Assembly: GCA_030626085.1 (NCBI GenBank)
Contig: DAOUPQ010000053.1
Location: 1 to 10,649 of the forward strand
DNA length: 10,649 bases
Direction: 5' to 3'
Source of the DNA: Flavobacteriia bacterium
GTDB taxonomy: Bacteria > Bacteroidota > Bacteroidia > Flavobacteriales > Flavobacteriaceae
Shown: piece by piece, positions 6,540 to 10,649 of the stretch
Layout: each line of letters starts with the position of its first letter
How positions within the stretch are numbered: the stretch's first letter is position 1
Translations under genes and position numbers: made by a program
Notes under the pieces: generated by a model
Databases searched by the model: none
What the model saw: the letters and a program-made list of their open reading frames with translations, nothing else
What the model was told of the DNA's origin: nothing

Positions 6540-7751
6540 TTATTTAGGATAACAAAGAAAATATTTTGTAACTGAATTTGTAAACGATTGTAAATTCATC
6601 TCATCAGAAGCCAAAACGATATCAACTTTATCACCATTTTTCATCAACATTTGAATACCTTTTTCGTTGCGTTTGTAGGCTTTATTTTTAACATTCCCCT
6701 TAAAAACAAAGTATTGCAAACTATATTTATTAATGGGCAATATTTGAGCTGTTTTATTTAGTTTTTCTTCAAAATATAAATTCGAAAACTCTTGGTTTTG
6801 CATTTCAATTTTAGGTAATTTTCTATTAATTATCGATCTGCTCAAACTCGATAAAATATAATCACTATGATGTGACCATGATTTTAATGCTGATAAAATA
6901 TCATAATCATCTAAATTTGAAAAATTAATTAGCGCTTCATTGCTAAAATTTTGTTGTGTAATTTTATTTGAAAGAAAATATTGTAGCGCTACATTCATCG
7001 GTAGATCTACTCCTTTTTCTATCAATTCTTTTGCATGTTGTATCGTTTTGACCAATACATATTCAGCGGCTAAACTTGTTTTATGTAAATATACCATCCA
7101 ATACATCAACCTTCTGGCTACAATAAATTTTTCAACTGAATAAATACCTTTTTCCTCAATTACCAGAGCATCATTTTTAACATTTAACATCGTAATCAAT
7201 CGCTCGGCATTGATACTTCCTTCAGTTACTCCGGTATAAAAACTATCTCGCTTTAAATAATCCAACCTATCTACATCTAACTGGCTGGATATAAGTTGAT
7301 AAAAATACTTTTTGTGATATTCATTTTTAAATATTTGAATTGCAAGAGATAATTTTCCGTCAAATTCATTATTTAATTTATGCATAAACTGAAGAGAAAT
7401 ATCTTCGTGATCAACACCGGTTACAAAACTATTTTCTAAAGTATGTGAAAACGGTCCGTGACCAATATCGTGTAATAAAATTGCAATATAAAGTGCTTCT
7501 TCTTCTTCTTTACTGATCTCAATATCTTTTAATCGCAAAGTTTCAATAGCTTTTTGCATTAAAAACACACATCCAATAGCATGTTGAAATCTAGTATGAT
7601 GAGCACCGGGATAAACCAAATACGACAAACCCATTTGTGTTATGCGCCTTAAGCGCTGAAAATAAGGATGTTCAATAATTTTGTAAATCAGCGGGTTTTG
7701 TATGTAAACAAAACCGTAAATTGGGTCATTAAAAATTTCTATTTTTTTCAA
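6540..7751 (-). CDS. HD-domain phosphohydrolase, dNTPase-like (COG1078 type)
   Basis: A 403-residue protein of the HD superfamily related to SAMHD1-like and bacterial dNTP triphosphohydrolases. The N-terminal block NDPIYGFVYI and EHPYFQRLRRITQMG (27-41) is typical of this family. The metal centre is H57 in RFQHAIG, H94-D95 in LLHDIGHGPFSHT, and D161 in DVDRLDYLKRDS; H99 and H103 extend the second motif. The family hydrolyses dNTPs or related nucleotides, sometimes with allosteric dGTP; which substrate applies here is unknown. The start is a TTG at 7751: the in-frame codons upstream run to a TAA at 7787-7785 with no ATG, and the next ATG (M40) would remove the conserved N-terminus. The gene is divergent from porX and 39 bases upstream of lpxD, so its transcript may read into the lipid A operon. 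Confidence 0.9.
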   Translation of the reverse strand: MKKIEIFNDPIYGFVYIQNPLIYKIIEHPYFQRLRRITQMGLSYLVYPGAHHTRFQHAIGCVFLMQKAIETLRLKDIEISKEEEEALYIAILLHDIGHGPFSHTLENSFVTGVDHEDISLQFMHKLNNEFDGKLSLAIQIFKNEYHKKYFYQLISSQLDVDRLDYLKRDSFYTGVTEGSINAERLITMLNVKNDALVIEEKGIYSVEKFIVARRLMYWMVYLHKTSLAAEYVLVKTIQHAKELIEKGVDLPMNVALQYFLSNKITQQNFSNEALINFSNLDDYDILSALKSWSHHSDYILSSLSRSIINRKLPKIEMQNQEFSNLYFEEKLNKTAQILPINKYSLQYFVFKGNVKNKAYKRNEKGIQMLMKNGDKVDIVLASDEMNLQSFTNSVTKYFLCYPK

Positions 7752-7785
7752 ATTTATTAATTGTTTTTTGTAATTTTCCGAATCT

Positions 7786-7807
7786 TAATTCTTCTTTTAA
7801 AGAATTA
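7786..7807. repeat. 8-bp inverted repeat in the divergent HD/porX region
   Basis: TAATTCTT (7786-7793) and AAGAATTA (7800-7807) are exact inverted copies around a 6-base spacer. The site lies 35 bases before the HD start and 55 bases before porX, a suitable place for an operator acting on both genes. In such AT-rich DNA an 8-bp dyad can arise by chance, so the functional reading is tentative. The rest of the 110-base divergent region shows no other structure I can support. Confidence 0.35.
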
Positions 7808-7842
7808 TTTTTACAAACAAAAATTTAGAGGTCTAATTTAAA

Positions 7843-7850
7843 TAAATTTA
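7843..7850 (+). promoter_or_regulatory. Possible -7 element for porX
   Basis: TAAATTTA matches TAnnTTTG except for the last base, and lies 12 bases before the porX ATG. No -33 TTG is evident upstream. It is the best candidate in the region but weak; if correct, the leader would be only a few bases long. Confidence 0.22.
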
Positions 7851-7861
7851 CATAAACTATA

Positions 7862-9409
7862 ATGAGTTTAGCAAAAATACTTTGGGTTGATGATGAAATT
7901 CAGAATTTAAAACCACATATTTTATTTTTAGAAAAGAAAGATTATGAGGTTACCCCTTGTACAAATGGAGCTGATGCTTTACAAATGGTTAGTGAAGAAA
8001 GTTTTGATGTAGTACTTTTGGATGAGAATATGCCTGGTTTATCCGGATTAGAAACTTTGACTGAAATTAAAGTATTACTACCAAATTTACCAGTGATCAT
8101 GATCACTAAAAGTGAAGAAGAATATATTATGGAAGAGGCAATTGGATCAAAAATTGCTGATTATTTAATAAAACCGGTAAATCCTAACCAAATTTTATTA
8201 AGTCTAAAAAAGAATTTAGATACAACGCGCCTGGTTTCTCAAAAAACTACTTCAAACTACCAACAGGAATTTCGTAAAATTTCTATGGATATGGCAATGG
8301 TCAATACTTTTCAGGATTGGATCGAATTATATAAAAAATTGATTCACTGGGAAATTCAACTAGAATCCATATCTGATATTGGAATGACTGAAATACTGGA
8401 AAGTCAAAAAAGCGAAGCTAATTCTCAGTTTTATAAATTCATCAAAAAAAACTATGAAGGTTGGTTTCACGGTTATGAAAAACCTATCATGTCGCATACA
8501 CTTTTCAAAGAGATCATAGCGCCTCAAATTGACAAAAAAAATGGTACTTTATTAGTTGTAATAGATAACTTAAGATATGATCAGCTAAAAGTTATAGAAC
8601 CCATAATTTTTGAATATTTTAAACTTGTTGATGAAACTACTTTTTTCAGTATTCTACCAACAGCAACTCAATATGCCCGAAATGCAATTTTTTCCGGATT
8701 AATGCCTTTGGATATGGAAAAAAAATATCCAAATTATTGGAGGAATGATACTGATGAAGGTGGAAAAAACCTCTATGAAAATGAGTTTTTAACTGAACAA
8801 ATTAAACGCTTGAATTTAAATATTAATCACGAATATTATAAAATTACCAATTTATATAAGGGAAAAGAATTAGCTGCAAATTTTTCCAAAACCAAAGAAA
8901 ATGACCTTACAGTTGTGGTTTATAACTTTGTTGATATGCTTTCACATTCGCGAACCGAAATGGAAATGATCAAAGAATTGGCAAGTGATGATAAAGCCTA
9001 TCGCTCATTAACTCTTAGCTGGTTTAAAAACTCGCCGCTATTGGAGATTATTCAAAAAGCACAGCAAATGGGCATGAAATTGATCATTACAACTGATCAT
9101 GGAACCATAAATACAACAAAACCATCTAAGGTAATTGGCGATAAGAATATTAGTTCAAATTTACGTTACAAAACTGGCAAAAGCTTGAGTTATAACAAAA
9201 AAGAAGTGTATGAAGTAAAAAATCCAAAAGATATTTTCTTACCCAAACTAAGTATGAGCAGCTCTTTTATTTTTGCAAAAGAAGATTACTTTTTTGCTTA
9301 TCCCAATAATTTTAACCATTACGTAAAGTTTTATAAAAACACCTATCAACACGGCGGGATTTCTTTAGAAGAAATGATTATACCTTGTATTACATTCGAA
9401 GCAAAATAA
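7862..9409 (+). CDS. porX: PorX-type response regulator with PglZ/alkaline-phosphatase-fold effector domain
   Basis: Response regulator that, with the sensor PorY, controls the type IX secretion system (gliding and secreted effectors) in Bacteroidota. Residues 1-120 are a complete receiver: acidic pocket D10-D11, phosphorylation site D54 in LLDENMPG, T82 and K104 in YLIKP. A helical linker (about 125-215) leads to a PglZ domain of the alkaline phosphatase superfamily. Its metal-site residues are visible: D235 in VVIDNLRYD, the probable nucleophile T269 in LPTATQ, D358 and H362 in NFVDMLSHS, D412-H413 in TTDHGT, and H497 in YQHGG. All are intact, so it should be active; the P. gingivalis protein is reported to cleave cyclic oligonucleotides. 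It has no DNA-binding domain. The 515-residue length is normal for the family. It is divergent from the HD gene and 204 bases upstream of serC in the same direction. Confidence 0.95.
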   Translation: MSLAKILWVDDEIQNLKPHILFLEKKDYEVTPCTNGADALQMVSEESFDVVLLDENMPGLSGLETLTEIKVLLPNLPVIMITKSEEEYIMEEAIGSKIADYLIKPVNPNQILLSLKKNLDTTRLVSQKTTSNYQQEFRKISMDMAMVNTFQDWIELYKKLIHWEIQLESISDIGMTEILESQKSEANSQFYKFIKKNYEGWFHGYEKPIMSHTLFKEIIAPQIDKKNGTLLVVIDNLRYDQLKVIEPIIFEYFKLVDETTFFSILPTATQYARNAIFSGLMPLDMEKKYPNYWRNDTDEGGKNLYENEFLTEQIKRLNLNINHEYYKITNLYKGKELAANFSKTKENDLTVVVYNFVDMLSHSRTEMEMIKELASDDKAYRSLTLSWFKNSPLLEIIQKAQQMGMKLIITTDHGTINTTKPSKVIGDKNISSNLRYKTGKSLSYNKKEVYEVKNPKDIFLPKLSMSSSFIFAKEDYFFAYPNNFNHYVKFYKNTYQHGGISLEEMIIPCITFEAK

Positions 9410-9419
9410 TTGCTATAAG

Positions 9420-9469
9420 TAGTAAATATTCTAATAAATATGTTGTAGAATTATTTTATTGATTTACTA
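9420..9469. repeat. Nested inverted repeat downstream of porX
   Basis: An outer 8-bp dyad, TAGTAAAT (9420-9427) with ATTTACTA (9462-9469), encloses a 6-bp dyad, ATTCTA (9428-9433) with TAGAAT (9446-9451). The two left arms are directly adjacent, so a two-part hairpin could form just 10 bases after the porX stop. There is no U run after the outer stem, so it is not a standard terminator; TTATTTTATT after the inner stem is the nearest thing. It might mark the 3' end of porX mRNA, or be a chance effect of AT-rich DNA. Confidence 0.3.
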
Positions 9470-9513
9470 AGAAATTATTATTGAGAGAACTTTATTTTAT
9501 AAGCCTCTATATA

Positions 9514-9532
9514 CTTATTAACAATTAATAAG
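9514..9532. repeat. Palindromic site upstream of serC
   Basis: CTTATTAA (9514-9521), spacer CAA, TTAATAAG (9525-9532): a perfect 8-bp inverted repeat with a 3-base centre, 81 bases before the serC start. Its size and symmetry are like a homodimer operator. It is not followed by T residues in either direction, so a terminator is unlikely. The AT-rich background means chance cannot be excluded. Confidence 0.35.
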
Positions 9533-9584
9533 AAATTAGTTGAAATTTAATCGAATTTATAACAATTATATAAAAGAAATTCCA

Positions 9585-9592
9585 CAATTTTG
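9585..9592 (+). promoter_or_regulatory. Possible -7 element for serC
   Basis: CAATTTTG differs from TAnnTTTG only in the first base and ends 21 bases before the serC ATG, a reasonable distance for a short leader. No TTG is found at -33 spacing. Prediction from a single motif. Confidence 0.28.
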
Positions 9593-9613
9593 TATAATTA
9601 AAAAATCTCAATC

Positions 9614-10649
9614 ATGAAAAAACATAATTTTAGTGCAGGACCCTGCATTTTACCCCAAGAAGTATTAGAACAAGCTTCAAAAGCAGTTATCAATTTTAAC
9701 AATATTGATTTATCATTAATTGAAATCTCCCATCGTAGTGCAGATTTTGTTGCCGTTATGGAAAAAGCACAAAATTTAGTTTTAGAACTACTAAATCTTA
9801 AAGACAAAGGTTATTCTGCCTTATTTTTACAAGGTGGTGCGAGTTTAGAATTTTTAATGGTACCTTATAATTTGATGAAGGAAAATGGCAAAACAGCATA
9901 TTTAGATACTGGCGCTTGGAGTTCAAAAGCTATTAAGGAAGCAAAATTATTTGGTGAAACTGAAGTTATTGCTTCTTCAAAAGATAAAAATTACAACTAT
10001 ATTCCTAAAAATTATACCATTCCAAATGATATAGATTATTTGCATATCACCAGTAATAATACTATCTATGGTACACAAATAAAAGATTTTCCTAAAACTG
10101 ATGCCTTATTGGTTTGTGATATGAGTTCGGATATTTTTTCCAGAAAATTAGACTTCACACAATTTGATCTTATTTATGCAGGAGCTCAAAAAAATATGGG
10201 ACCTGCCGGTACTACGCTGGTAGTTATTAAAAATGATATTTTAGGCAAAACCGGTCGTAAGATACCTTCAATGTTAGATTATCAAATTCATATTTCAAAA
10301 GAAAGTATGTTTAACACACCTCCTGTTTTTCCTGTTTACGTATCAATGTTAACATTGCAATGGTTAAAAGATTTGGGAGGTATTGATGCTATCGAAAAGA
10401 TCAATAATGACAAAGCTGCACTTTTATATGATGAGATTGATAGCAATCCGTTATTTGCAGGTGCTGCTACAAAAGAAGACCGTTCAAATATGAATGTTAC
10501 ATTTTTACTTACTGATGAAAGCAAAAAAGAAAAATTTGATCAAATGTGTAAAGATGCAGGAATAAATGGTGTTAAAGGACATCGTTCAGTTGGTGGTTAC
10601 AGAGCGAGTATCTATAATGCAATGCCTAAAGAAAGTATTCAGGTATTGG
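9614..10649 (+). CDS. serC: Phosphoserine aminotransferase, C-terminus cut by the window edge
   Basis: PLP enzyme of the serine pathway that converts 3-phosphohydroxypyruvate plus glutamate to O-phosphoserine and 2-oxoglutarate; it can also serve in vitamin B6 synthesis. The frame stays open from the ATG at 9614 to the window end (345 complete codons); the family has about 355-362 residues, so only some 10-15 are missing. It begins KHNFSAGPCILP (3-14), the usual SerC N-terminus. SHRS is at 39-42, the cofactor phosphate loop QGGAS at 73-77, and the PLP-binding lysine is K193 in AGAQKNMGP. FNTPPVFPVY (233-242) and KGHRSVGGYRASIYNA (321-336) are strong family blocks. It follows porX in the same direction after a 204-base gap containing two inverted repeats, so it is probably an independent transcript. 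A 3-phosphoglycerate dehydrogenase gene might follow outside the window. Confidence 0.96.
   Translation, partial: MKKHNFSAGPCILPQEVLEQASKAVINFNNIDLSLIEISHRSADFVAVMEKAQNLVLELLNLKDKGYSALFLQGGASLEFLMVPYNLMKENGKTAYLDTGAWSSKAIKEAKLFGETEVIASSKDKNYNYIPKNYTIPNDIDYLHITSNNTIYGTQIKDFPKTDALLVCDMSSDIFSRKLDFTQFDLIYAGAQKNMGPAGTTLVVIKNDILGKTGRKIPSMLDYQIHISKESMFNTPPVFPVYVSMLTLQWLKDLGGIDAIEKINNDKAALLYDEIDSNPLFAGAATKEDRSNMNVTFLLTDESKKEKFDQMCKDAGINGVKGHRSVGGYRASIYNAMPKESIQVL

Noticed and set aside
9598..10524. Minus-strand open frames opposite serC (9598-9807 and 10336-10524), and one opposite the HD gene on the plus strand (6940-7143).
   Set aside because: They overlap conserved coding sequence in antisense and show no protein features of their own.
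1..10649. Search for a novel defence, mobile or biosynthetic system, CRISPR array or tRNA genes.
   Set aside because: All the long coding stretches are assigned to known core families, the gaps are short, and no direct-repeat arrays, integrase or transposase genes, or tRNA-like cloverleaf sequences were seen.

Overview
The window is AT-rich (roughly two thirds A+T by eye) and comes from a member of the phylum Bacteroidota, most likely a Flavobacteriia-like or related lineage with a type IX secretion system. Supporting signs are the LpxC-FabZ fusion, a PorX-type response regulator, the lack of Shine-Dalgarno sequences, and several matches to the Bacteroidota -7 promoter motif TAnnTTTG. All genes look intact except the two cut by the window ends. 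There is no mobile element, CRISPR array, rRNA or tRNA that I can see, and no gene-free stretch longer than about 204 bases.

Layout. Positions 1-7751 are read on the minus strand. In transcription order they are an HD-domain phosphohydrolase (TTG start), lpxD, lpxC-fabZ, lpxA, efp, a second LpxD-like acyltransferase, sucD, an intrinsic terminator, and fabG (3' end cut off). Positions 7862-10649 are read on the plus strand: porX, then serC (last residues cut off). The HD gene and porX are divergent across a 110-base region that contains an 8-bp inverted repeat.

How the genes fit together. LpxA, the LpxC half and LpxD carry out the first three steps of lipid A synthesis in order: O-acylation, deacetylation, N-acylation. 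The FabZ half and FabG belong to the fatty acid cycle that supplies 3-hydroxyacyl-ACP, so acyl-chain supply and lipid A assembly are encoded together. EF-P sits inside the cluster. The short gaps and the 8-nt lpxD/lpxC overlap indicate one operon, probably started by a promoter directly in front of lpxD. SucD (TCA cycle) seems to have its own promoter. PorX couples a receiver domain to a PglZ-type phosphodiesterase and controls type IX secretion; SerC makes phosphoserine for serine synthesis.

This is mostly a conserved core region and I do not see a clearly new system. The item most worth a second look is the 310-aa LpxD paralogue, which keeps the catalytic histidine but has changed other hallmark positions of the active site.
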